Source of the DNA: Streptomyces sp. AP-93 | Lineage (GTDB): Bacteria > Actinomycetota > Actinomycetes > Streptomycetales > Streptomycetaceae | DNA: 64,000 nucleotides | Direction of reading: 5' to 3' | Assembly: GCF_022808175.1 (NCBI RefSeq) | Contig: NZ_JALGBX010000003.1 | Location: 62,001 to 126,000, forward strand | Part shown: one piece after another, positions 18,119 through 26,110 of the stretch | How positions within the stretch are numbered: the stretch's first letter is position 1 | Layout of the letters: every line of letters begins with the position of its first letter | Program-made: the position numbers and the translations under genes | Notes under the pieces: model-generated | What the model was told of the DNA's origin: nothing | What the model saw: only the letters and a program-made list of their open reading frames with translations | Databases searched by the model: none

Positions 18119-20083
18119 ATGCAGTCTTCTCCCTCCCCCCGGTCCCCGCTGTCCTCCACCTCCCCCCTGTCCCGCCGGGGGCTCCTCGCGGCCGCCGGAG
18201 CCGCGGGCGCGGCGGGTCTGCTGGGCGCGGGCGCGGGGTCCGCCGCGGCCGCCTCCGCCCCGACCGCCGGCGGGCAGCGGAAATCGGCCGCGCTGGTGGT
18301 CCGCAACGCCTCGGTGTTCACCGGGACCGGACGCCGGGGTCCCGTGCAGGCCGTCGCGGTCGGCCGCGACGGGAAGATCCTGGCCACCGGGACGGACGCT
18401 GCGCTGCGCCGGTACGTGGGCCGGGACACCGAGGTGGTCGACGCCCGCGGCAACACCGTGATGAGCGGGATCCACGACGGCCACGTCCACCCGCTCGGAG
18501 CCGGCGAACGCTCTCTGTCCCCCTCGCTGGAGAGCGCGGAGACCACCCCGGCCGAGCTCCTGGAGATCCTGGCCGGCTTCCTCGCCGACACCGGCGGCGC
18601 GGGCGCCGAGCCCGACGGCTGGCTGGTGGTGGAGGACTGGAACCCGGTCGGGCTGCTCCCCACGGGCACCGCTCCGCACCACTCGATGCTGGACGCGCTC
18701 CCGACCCGGCGGCCGATCGTCCTGATCGGCGGCGACGGGCACAACTGCTGGGCCAACCAGCGGGCCCTGGACATCGCCGGGATCACGGCGGCCACGCCCG
18801 ACCCGGTCGGCGGCAAGGTGGTCAAGGGTGCGGACGGGAAGCCGACGGGCGTCCTCAAGGACGACGCCCAGGGGCTGGTGCGGCACCTGATACCCGAGCA
18901 CACCCGCGCCGAGCTGGTCGCGGCGTGCGCCGAGGTGCTGGGGCTGGCGGCCGCGTCCGGGATCACCACGATGATGGACGCCCTGGTGGGACGGCACGAA
19001 CTGGAGCTGTACCAGGCGCTCTCCGCGGCGGGCCGGCTGCCGCAGCGGATCGTCCCCGCGATCCGGCTGGACGCGGACCAGGCCAGGGACCCGGCGGGCT
19101 CGCTGGCGTACGCGCGGGGCCTGCGGCGGGAGTTCGGGGGCGTGCGGGGCCTCCGGTTCGGGATGATCAAGGTGTTCCTGGACGGGGTCATCGAGTACCC
19201 GGCGCAGACCGCCGCCCTGCTGGAGCCGTACCTCGACGGGAACGGCAAGCCGACCACGAACCGGGGCGAGCTCTACACCTCGGCGGCGGACTACGGCCGG
19301 CTCAGCGCCGCCTTCAACCGGGCGGGCTGGCAGATGCACGCCCACGGGCTCGGAGACCGGGCGGTACGTACCGCTCTGGACGGATACGAGTACGCCCGGC
19401 GGGTCACGGGACGGCGCGACGCCCGCAACGCGGTGGCGCACCTGCAGATCGTGAACCCCGCGGACCTGCGGCGTTTCGCGCGGCTCGGGGTCGCGGCGTG
19501 CATGCAGCTCCAGTGGGCCGCGCGGGACACCTGGACGGTGGAGGCGCTGCTCCCCTACATCGGGCCCGAGCGGCACCGGTGGCTGTACCCGGCGCGGAGC
19601 CTGGAGAAGGCGGGCGCACGGCTGGCGGGCGGCTCGGACTGGCCGGTGGACGCCCTCCAGGTATGGAACCAGCTCCGGACGGCGATCGACCGCCAGGGCG
19701 CGGAGGGGGCCGGTGAGCTGTACCGGAAGCAGGAGGCGCTGAGCCGGGACACCACCTTGCGGATGCACACCTCGGGGACGGCGTGGCAGCTCCGCCAGGA
19801 GGAGCTGACCGGCACGCTGGAGCCGGGCAAGGCGGCGGACCTGGTGGTCCTGGACCGGGACGTGACGCGCTGTCCGGTGGCCGACATCAGCGGGACGGGC
19901 GTACGGATGACCCTGGTCGGCGGCCGTGTGGTGCACGACGCGGATTCGGCGTCGGGCCGGGCGTCTTCGGCCCGGCTGGCCCGCGCCGCGGCGGCGGGCG
20001 CGCGCCCGGCTTCGTACGCGTCGGTCCACGGCGGTGGCGGTGGCGGTGGCGGCAAGGGCCGGCACCACGCCTGCGGGCACTGA
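18119..20083 (+). CDS. Tat-exported amidohydrolase (YtcJ-like)
   Basis: Amidohydrolase of the YtcJ/amidohydrolase_3 type, 654 residues, preceded by a twin-arginine signal (LSRRGLLAAAGAAGAAGLLGAGAGSAAAASA). Metal-binding histidines are visible in SGIHDGHVHPLG and in HAHGLGDRAV; a late Asp is in GSDWPVDALQVW. Start at ATG 18119 fits a GGAG five bases upstream. The C-terminus ends in a Gly/His-rich tail (GGGGGGKGRHHACGH), which could bind metal. Substrate unknown. The divergent LacI-type regulator may control it. Confidence 0.8.
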   Translation: MQSSPSPRSPLSSTSPLSRRGLLAAAGAAGAAGLLGAGAGSAAAASAPTAGGQRKSAALVVRNASVFTGTGRRGPVQAVAVGRDGKILATGTDAALRRYVGRDTEVVDARGNTVMSGIHDGHVHPLGAGERSLSPSLESAETTPAELLEILAGFLADTGGAGAEPDGWLVVEDWNPVGLLPTGTAPHHSMLDALPTRRPIVLIGGDGHNCWANQRALDIAGITAATPDPVGGKVVKGADGKPTGVLKDDAQGLVRHLIPEHTRAELVAACAEVLGLAAASGITTMMDALVGRHELELYQALSAAGRLPQRIVPAIRLDADQARDPAGSLAYARGLRREFGGVRGLRFGMIKVFLDGVIEYPAQTAALLEPYLDGNGKPTTNRGELYTSAADYGRLSAAFNRAGWQMHAHGLGDRAVRTALDGYEYARRVTGRRDARNAVAHLQIVNPADLRRFARLGVAACMQLQWAARDTWTVEALLPYIGPERHRWLYPARSLEKAGARLAGGSDWPVDALQVWNQLRTAIDRQGAEGAGELYRKQEALSRDTTLRMHTSGTAWQLRQEELTGTLEPGKAADLVVLDRDVTRCPVADISGTGVRMTLVGGRVVHDADSASGRASSARLARAAAAGARPASYASVHGGGGGGGGKGRHHACGH

Positions 20084-20128
20084 CGCTCCGGGGCGGGGGC
20101 CCTCAGGAGGAGCCCCCGCCCCGGCCGC

Positions 20129-20998
20129 TCAGCCCGCAAGTCCGTGGCGCGCGGCCCAGGCCGTGACGGCCGCGGCGATCTCCTCGGGCCGGTCCTCCGG
20201 GCAGAGGTGAGCGGCGGCGCCGCAGTACTCGCTCTCCAGGGCGGAGATGTTCTCCTCGCTCCACGCGACCAGCTCGGGGCCGACCATCAGGGCGGGCGAG
20301 CCGTCGAAGTGGAGCAGGAGCTTGGGCACCTGCGGGCTGGCGGCCAGCCAGGCGTCGTACGCCTCGACGCGGGCGACCACGTCCGCCGGTTCGCCGCCGA
20401 TCGGCAGGGAGCGGGCCCACCGGAGCAGGGGGAGCCGGGTCTCGGGGGTCGGGTAGGGGGCGGCGTAGACGGCGTGGTCGGCCTCGCTCATCGGGCTCAG
20501 CACGGTCTTGCCGATGCTGTCCTCGATGAAGAGGTTCCGCTCCAGGATCATCTCCTCCCCCACCCCGGGGGTACGGATCGCCTCGAACCGGGCGCGGGCA
20601 GCGGGCGGGTACTCCTCCCAGGTCATCGGCCGCAGGATCGTCTCCATGAAGGCGAGTCCGCGGACCCGCTCCGGGTGGCGGGCGGCCCGGTCGAAGGCGA
20701 GCGCGCCGCCCCAGTCCTGGCCCACGAGGACGGCCTCCTCGATTCCCAGGGCGTCGAACCAGGCGTCGAGGTAGCGGGCGTGGTCGGCGAAGCGGTACTC
20801 GCCGCCGGGCTTCCCCGAGCGGCCCATCCCGATGAGGTCGGGGGCGAGGGTCCGGACCCGGCCCCCGATCCGGGGCAGTACGCCCCGCCACAGGTGGGAG
20901 GAGGTCGGGTTGCCGTGCAGGAAGACGAAGGGGACGCCGTCGGGGGAGCCGAGCTCCTCGTAGTACATGGCCGAGTCGAGTACGTCGATGACGGGCAT
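20129..20998 (-). CDS. dhaA: haloalkane dehalogenase
   Basis: Alpha/beta hydrolase of 289 residues with haloalkane dehalogenase features: HGNPTSSHLWR (oxyanion hole and halide-binding Asn), nucleophile Asp in VGQDWGG, a Glu-containing METILRPMTWEEYP segment (catalytic acid in the DhaA subgroup) and a C-terminal His (GAAAHLCPEDRPEEI). It hydrolyses carbon-halogen bonds in this family; the natural substrate is not known. Divergent from a MarR regulator with a shared operator-like palindrome, so probably repressed by it. Confidence 0.8.
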   Translation of the reverse strand: MPVIDVLDSAMYYEELGSPDGVPFVFLHGNPTSSHLWRGVLPRIGGRVRTLAPDLIGMGRSGKPGGEYRFADHARYLDAWFDALGIEEAVLVGQDWGGALAFDRAARHPERVRGLAFMETILRPMTWEEYPPAARARFEAIRTPGVGEEMILERNLFIEDSIGKTVLSPMSEADHAVYAAPYPTPETRLPLLRWARSLPIGGEPADVVARVEAYDAWLAASPQVPKLLLHFDGSPALMVGPELVAWSEENISALESEYCGAAAHLCPEDRPEEIAAAVTAWAARHGLAG

Positions 20999-21030
20999 GG
21001 GGAACCATCCGTTTCATTTCAGCTTCGGTT

Positions 21031-21062
21031 CGTTGGTGCCACTAACGTTTGTGACACCAACG
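21031..21062. promoter_or_regulatory. operator-like inverted repeats between dhaA and marR
   Basis: CGTTGGTGCCAC and GTGACACCAACG form a 12-bp inverted repeat (one mismatch) around an 8-bp centre. An extra pair, CACTAACG (21040-21047) and CGTTAGTG (21072-21079), interleaves with it. Such paired palindromes in a divergent promoter are typical of autoregulating MarR proteins. Confidence 0.6.
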
Positions 21063-21107
21063 AATCTAAATCGTTAGTGCTCCGAACGCAAGGGGTACGA
21101 TCCCGGC

Positions 21108-21599
21108 ATGACCACGGAAGAGGACCGGGGCGCCTCCGCCCTCCCGGCGCGACTGCGCGAACTGCCCAGCCGCCTGCTCTCGCAGGCCTCGGCGCACGCC
21201 ACACGGCTCGTCACCGAGGGACTGAGCGGGGCAGATGCGCACAAATGGCATTACGCCGCCCTGGTGGCCCTGGACGAGTTCGGGCCCGCGAGCCAGGCGG
21301 CCCTGAGCGGCCGCACCGACATCCACCGCAGCGACCTGGTCGCCGTCATCAACGAACTCGCCGCGCGCGAGCTGGTCGAGCGGGCACCCGACCCCGCCGA
21401 CCGGCGGCGCAACGTCATCACCCTCACGGCCGCCGGCCGGCGCCGCCTGCGCAAGCTGGAGCAACTGCTCGCCACGGCCCAGGAGGAGCTTCTGTCCCCT
21501 TTGTCCGCACCGGAGCGCGAGCAGCTCGCCGGACTGCTCTCCCGCCTCGTCGAGCACCACGCCCACTCCGGCCCCACGATGGGAACTGACGACCGGTAA
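21108..21599 (+). CDS. MarR-family transcriptional regulator
   Basis: 163 residues with the MarR winged HTH (ASQAALSGRTDIHRSDLVAVINELAARELVERAPDPADRRRNVITLTAAG); the DRR wing is intact. It probably binds the palindromes between itself and dhaA and responds to a small hydrophobic or phenolic ligand. The ATG at 21108 has only a weak ribosome site. Confidence 0.85.
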   Translation: MTTEEDRGASALPARLRELPSRLLSQASAHATRLVTEGLSGADAHKWHYAALVALDEFGPASQAALSGRTDIHRSDLVAVINELAARELVERAPDPADRRRNVITLTAAGRRRLRKLEQLLATAQEELLSPLSAPEREQLAGLLSRLVEHHAHSGPTMGTDDR

Positions 21600-21639
21600 C
21601 ACCCGGCGCCACTCGTCTGCCACACCCATCGCGGGCAAC

Positions 21640-21655
21640 ATCTCATATCTGAGAT
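21640..21655. promoter_or_regulatory. palindrome upstream of the XRE-MurA fusion gene
   Basis: ATCTCA-TATC-TGAGAT, perfect 6-bp arms, 12 bases before the start codon. The nearest HTH protein is the fusion product itself, so autoregulation is an attractive guess. Confidence 0.45.
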
Positions 21656-21666
21656 ACGGTGCATCC

Positions 21667-23196
21667 ATGGCAGACGACTACCTCGTACGCATCGGCAAGC
21701 TCATCCGTGACGCCCGGCAGCACCGGGGCTGGACACAGAGTCAGCTCGCGGACGCTCTCGGCACCAGCCAGAGCGCCGTGAACCGGATCGAGCGCGGCAA
21801 CCAGAACATCAGCCTTGAGATGATCGCCCGCATCGGGGAAGCCCTCGACAGCGAAATCGTCTCCCTGGGCTACGCCGGTCCGATGCACCTGCGCGTGGTC
21901 GGCGGCCGCCGTCTGTCCGGCGCCATCGACGTCAAGACGAGCAAGAACGCGTGCGTGGCCCTGCTGTGCGCCTCGCTGCTCAACAAGGGCCGTACGGTCC
22001 TTCGCCGGGTCGCCCGCATCGAGGAGGTCTACCGCCTCCTGGAGGTCCTGAACTCCATCGGCGTCCGCACCCGCTGGATCAACGACGGCGTCGACCTGGA
22101 ACTCGTACCGCCGGCCCGCCTCGACATGGACGCCATGGACGCGGACGCGGCCCGCCGCACCCGCAGCATCATCATGTTCCTCGGTCCCCTCCTCCACCGG
22201 ATGGACCACTTCAAGCTGCCCTACGCGGGCGGCTGCGACCTCGGCACCCGCACCATCGAGCCGCACATGATCGCCCTGCGCCGCTTCGGCCTGGACATCA
22301 CCGCGACCGAGGGCATCTACCACGCCCAGGTCGAGGCCGGTATCTCCCCGGACCGCCCGATCGTGCTGACCGAGCGCGGGGACACCGTCACCGAGAACGC
22401 GCTGCTGGCCGCCGCCCGGCACGACGGCACCACCGTCATCCGCAACGCCTCGTCCAACTACATGGTCCAGGACCTGTGCTTCTTCCTGGAGGCGCTCGGC
22501 GTCCGGGTCGACGGCGTCGGCACCACGACCCTGACGGTCCACGGCGTCCCGAACATCGACGTGGACGTGGACTACTCCCCCTCCGAGGACCCGGTCGAGG
22601 CGATGAGCCTGCTGGCCGCGGCAGTCGTCACGGAATCCGAACTCACCATCCGCCGGGTCCCGATCGAGTTCATGGAGATCGAGCTCGCGGTCCTGGAGGA
22701 GATGGGCCTCGACCACGACCGCTCCCCCGAGTACACCGCGGACAACGGCCGCACCCGCCTGGTGGACCTCACCGTCCGCCCGTCGAAGCTCGAAGCGCCG
22801 ATCGACAAGATCCACCCGATGCCCTTCCCCGGGCTCAACATCGACAACGTCCCCTTCTTCGCCGCCATCGCGGCCGTGGCCCAGGGCCAGACCCTGATCC
22901 ACGACTGGGTGTACGACAACCGCGCCATCTACCTCACGGACCTCAACCGCCTCGGCGGCCGCCTCCAACTCCTGGACCCCCACCGCGTCCTGGTCGAGGG
23001 CCCCACCCGCTGGCGCGCGGCGGAGATGATGTGCCCGCCGGCCCTGCGCCCGGCGGTGGTCGTCCTCCTGGCGATGATGGCGGCGGAGGGCACCTCGGTC
23101 CTGCGCAACGTCTACGTCATCAACCGCGGCTACGAGGAACTGGCGGAGCGCCTCAACTCGGTGGGCGCGCAGATCGAGATCTTCCGGGACATCTAA
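21667..23196 (+). CDS. XRE HTH fused to a MurA-like enolpyruvyl transferase
   Basis: 509 residues. Residues 1-70 form an XRE/Cro HTH (IGKLIRDARQHRGWTQSQLADALGTSQSAVNRIERGNQNIS); residues about 75-509 are a full EPT/MurA domain. MurA moves enolpyruvate from PEP to UDP-GlcNAc in peptidoglycan synthesis. By eye alignment with E. coli MurA, Lys22/Asn23 (SKNACVALL), Cys115 (AGGCDLGTR), Arg120 and Arg371 are kept, but the positions of Asp305 (FPTDMQ, here FPGLNI) and Asp369 (TDLR, here PALR) are changed. It may be a divergent enzyme or a UDP-GlcNAc-sensing regulator. It corresponds in position to S. coelicolor SCO5998. Confidence 0.8.
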   Translation: MADDYLVRIGKLIRDARQHRGWTQSQLADALGTSQSAVNRIERGNQNISLEMIARIGEALDSEIVSLGYAGPMHLRVVGGRRLSGAIDVKTSKNACVALLCASLLNKGRTVLRRVARIEEVYRLLEVLNSIGVRTRWINDGVDLELVPPARLDMDAMDADAARRTRSIIMFLGPLLHRMDHFKLPYAGGCDLGTRTIEPHMIALRRFGLDITATEGIYHAQVEAGISPDRPIVLTERGDTVTENALLAAARHDGTTVIRNASSNYMVQDLCFFLEALGVRVDGVGTTTLTVHGVPNIDVDVDYSPSEDPVEAMSLLAAAVVTESELTIRRVPIEFMEIELAVLEEMGLDHDRSPEYTADNGRTRLVDLTVRPSKLEAPIDKIHPMPFPGLNIDNVPFFAAIAAVAQGQTLIHDWVYDNRAIYLTDLNRLGGRLQLLDPHRVLVEGPTRWRAAEMMCPPALRPAVVVLLAMMAAEGTSVLRNVYVINRGYEELAERLNSVGAQIEIFRDI

Positions 23197-23208
23197 GTCC
23201 GCTGCAGG

Positions 23209-23440
23209 TCAGGACGCCTTCCCATCCACCTGGGCCGTCTCTGGGCCGTCGCCGGTGTCTCCGCCCTCGCGGAGACCCCGTCGACGGCCCTTCGCGCTCG
23301 CGCCTGACTGTTCGGCATGAGGTGCTCACAGGTCCGCAACGTGATCCCCGGATCGCCGTGCCCGAGGTACTCCGACAGGGCCTTGATGTTGTCCCCCGCG
23401 TCCAGCAGTACGGACGCACAGAAGTGGCTCAGGGCATCCT
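23209..23440 (-). pseudogene. tyrosine integrase remnant, C-terminal end
   Basis: The minus strand encodes LSHFCASVLLDAGDNIKALSEYLGHGDPGITLRT-HLMP, the C-terminal catalytic block of a phage or ICE tyrosine recombinase. A frameshift follows; the normal ending (DGPETAQVDGKAS, stop at 23209) is readable in the next frame, 12 bases after the MurA-like gene ends. The N-terminal part is lost at a junction with transposase sequence near 23440. It is evidence of an old integrated element at this spot. Confidence 0.7.
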
Positions 23441-23632
23441 GCGCCTCCTCCGCAACGACATCGCCTGGCAACTCCTGCCCCCTGAGCTGGGTTTCTGCTC
23501 CGGACAGATCTGCTGGCGAAGGCTGAAGCGGTGGCAGCAGGCCGGAGTCTTCGACCAGCTGCACCGGATTCTGCTCGCCGAGCGGAACGCGGCCAGCCAG
23601 CTCGCCTGGTCCAGGGCATGGGCAAGCTCCGC
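23441..23632 (+). pseudogene. transposase fragment (IS5-type, N-terminal piece)
   Basis: Plus-strand frame reads QGILRLLRNDIAWQLLPPELGFCSGQICWRRLKRWQQAGVFDQLHRILLAE, the N-terminal domain of an IS5-family transposase. It has no start and ends where another IS is inserted at CTAG (23632). A C-terminal-looking piece of similar type is found on the other side (24264-24340). Confidence 0.65.
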
Positions 23633-24241
23633 TAGGGCGTGTCCACAATGGCATTTCGGAACGAGTAGCCCTGGTCGCCGACCACCCGGACGGATCGGGT
23701 CCGGGGCCGACCGGGCTCGCACCGGGCGATGCGGATGCGGGCCATGACCGGCTCGAACTGGGTGCACCCGCCGCTGATCGTGAACGCGAGCGGCCGGCCC
23801 CGTCCGTCGTATGCGAGGTGGATTTTGGTGCTCAGTCCGCCGCGGGGAGCGGCCGAGCGCCTCGCCAGTCCAGGGCCGCCCTTTTCGGGCCCCGGCGGCG
23901 TGCTGGTGGGCCCGCACGATCGTCGATTCGACGTACACGATCGACCAGTCGACCTCGCCGATCGCGTCTGCGTGCTCCTGGACATGGACCAGCAGCCGGT
24001 CCCAGGTTCCATCCGCTGACCAGCGGCGGAACCGTTCGCAGACCGTCTTCCACGGCCCATACCGCTCAGGCAGGTCCCGCCAGGCAGCCCCGGAGGACAA
24101 CTTCCACAAGAACCCGCTCAGGACCTGTCGCCGGTCCCGCCCCGGACGACCCATCCTCGGCGGAGCCAGCAACGGCCCGATGACATCCCAGGCCTGATCA
24201 GTCAGTTCATGACGACGCACCACGAACGGGCCAACGACCAA
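23632..24241 (-). pseudogene. IS5/IS427-group transposase, 3'-truncated and frameshifted
   Basis: Begins MVVGPFVVRRHELTDQAWDVIGPLLAPPRMGRPGRDRRQ with typical GAAWRDLPERYGPWKTVCERFRRW. After GEALGRS one extra C shifts the frame; it continues as GGLSTKIHLAYDGRGRPLAFTISGG and VVGDQGYSFRNAIVD, then stops at the left end of the element. Frameshifting between two reading frames is normal in this IS group, but the loss of the last part, including the catalytic Glu region, is not. Confidence 0.7.
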
Positions 24242-24263
24242 CCGACATTGCGGACACGCCTAG
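23632..24263. mobile_element. internally deleted IS5-family element with both ends
   Basis: Both ends carry related inverted repeats: CTAG-GGCGTGTCCACAATG on the left and, read inward, CTAG-GCGTGTCCGCAATG on the right. CTAG at both borders is consistent with a target duplication of the IS5/IS427 group. The 632-bp length is too short for a full element; the 3' part of its transposase is missing, so it cannot move alone but could be mobilised by a related transposase. Confidence 0.65.
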
Positions 24264-24340
24264 GACGTCGAGCAGCCCTTCCCCCTGCTCCACCAGTTCA
24301 AACGACTCGCCGTCCGCTGGGAACTGCGCCGCCGAGCGAG
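24264..24340 (+). pseudogene. transposase C-terminal scrap
   Basis: Plus frame reads QPFPLLHQFKRLAVRWELRRRA, the typical C-terminal block of IS5-type transposases. It may be the other half of the fragment at 23441-23632, with the middle lost or displaced by the inserted element. Confidence 0.5.
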
Positions 24341-25657
24341 TCACGTGGCAGCGCTCGGTTCCAACCCCTGGCGCTGCAGCTCATCCACAGCCTCGAACAG
24401 CACGTGCAGCTCCTCGATGTCGCAGTTGCCCACAGCAGTCCGCAGGTATGAACGCGCTATGGTTGGCGGCACGGCGATGAGCCCACTGGGTGAGGCTGCT
24501 CTGAGCCTAGCCCCGAGCTGACTGTAGGGGCCGGGAGGGGACTCAAGCTTCAGCGCCATCGGATCCGCGCAGTCGTGCTGTGGCCCCGCCGCCTTCGCGT
24601 AGACAGTAACCCCTCGGCTGACAACCTTGGTGACACCGTTCTCCTCGCTGACCATTCTGGTCGGCGGTCCGGAATGGCCAGTTATCTTGCGGTCAACGTG
24701 AACAAACATAGCAATTGGAATGGCCCGAACGAGCCTGGCGGCCATGATTGCGGCGACCCGGAGTTCGAATTCCCGGTCAGCGGCCACCTCAGGGGGAAGA
24801 TCAAAGAGAGCGTCGGAAATCTGCGAGACGTACAGCGCCTCGTCCATGGCGCTGGTAATGCCGAGGACAAGCGACTGCGTCTTGTCAACATTGGCCCTCA
24901 TGTCCTTCGCGAAGAATGCATCGAGACCCATCACCTTTACGTCACCGTGCAGCGTCAGAAGAATCATGTTGTCGCTGCCATAGGGCCATCGGACGACCGC
25001 CCCGTACTGACGGAGATGGGCAAGCGTCCGTGTGATGTCGGAGTTCCCGATCTCCAGCGGAATACCGCGATCACCCTCGACGTGCGGGGTGAACTCGACG
25101 CCATCCATGGAAAAATGAGAGGTCCCTCGGTGCGTGTCCTTGAAGGTGAGCCGCTCACACATCCCGGCAGCCTTGATGCGGACCCAGCCGTCGCACGGCG
25201 CGCCGCTCTGCTGCTGATCGACGACGGCGGTAACCCCTCGCAGCTGTGCCTGGTCCAGGATTTCTTGGTTGCGCCGCCGTTCTTTGTCCCCGAGCGGCGT
25301 GGCCCCGACCGGGATATGAGCCATGACAAGGTTGCCGGTGATGTACAACCGAAGTAGATACCACAGCACTGCGTCGCTCTCCGTGTCCCACCGTCCGCTA
25401 TGCGGTTTGCCCATGGCGGGTATCAGGTGCTTGTCGTGGCAGAGCACGCCGGTCTTTTTCCGCCACTTCATCGCGATATCGGTTCCACAGCTGTCGACGA
25501 GTCTGGCGATCGCCCGGCCCAAGGTGCTGTGCTCGGCGTCGGGCGACTCCGCGTTGACCACGTGCTGCTCCAGTCTGTCCGGTGTGGGTAGTCCGCTCCA
25601 GCGTAGATCCCGACACTGACAGCCATCGCCGAACTCGTTTCCACAGTTCAGATCCGT
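24341..25657 (-). pseudogene. unknown protein gene, 5'-truncated by IS debris
   Basis: I do not recognise the family. The frame is open from 25657, but the first possible start is GTG 25561 (VVNAESPDAEHSTLGRAIARLVDSC), giving 406 residues. The 32 codons upstream (DLNCGNEFGDGCQCRDLRWSGLPTPDRL) look like real coding sequence with clustered Cys, and are cut at a stop that belongs to a transposase remnant. The gene has therefore probably lost its 5' end. The body is mixed alpha/beta in character, with no signal peptide and no membrane segment. GC content looks lower than in the flanking genes, consistent with acquired DNA. Confidence 0.55.
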
Positions 25658-26060
25658 CTATGAGCCCATAACGATGACGCCGTCGGCTTGTTGAGTCTTC
25701 GCCAGCAGATGAGGGCGCACGCGAGCGAGATGAGTGAGTCTTCGAGGCGGCGTTCCGCAGGTGGCGAGGCGTTTGAACTGGTGGAGCAGGGCAGAGGTTT
25801 ACTCGATGACGTAGCAGCGCTTGCCCAGGCCGAGGATGTCGGGCTCGCCACGCCGGGAGATGGCGGGGATGATCCGACGGCCGATCAGTTCGGTGCGTAC
25901 GTGACGGCTGCCGTAACCCTTGTCTCCCAGCAGGGACTTGGACCGTCTGCCTGGTCGGCCCGGTGTGAGACCCACGGGGTCTCCGGAGCCGTGTGTCCGC
26001 CCTGGGCCAGCGACGACTACTCCCGCGCTGGTCAGGATCGGCGCTTGGAGTATCTCCTCA
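25658..26060 (-). pseudogene. IS5-type transposase remnant, C-terminal half
   Basis: Minus strand reads KSLLGDKGYGSRHVRTELIGRRIIPAISRRGEPDILGLGKRCYVIE, then an in-frame stop where Arg is expected (YVIER-TFALLHQFKRLA). Further frameshifts follow near the end. Clearly a decayed transposase; the N-terminal half is absent. Bases 26061-26110 hold nothing I recognise. Confidence 0.65.
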
Positions 26061-26110
26061 AGTCGCGGCGCCGTGCTGTAAGTTCCGCAAGTTCCGCAAC
26101 ATCTCTTGCA

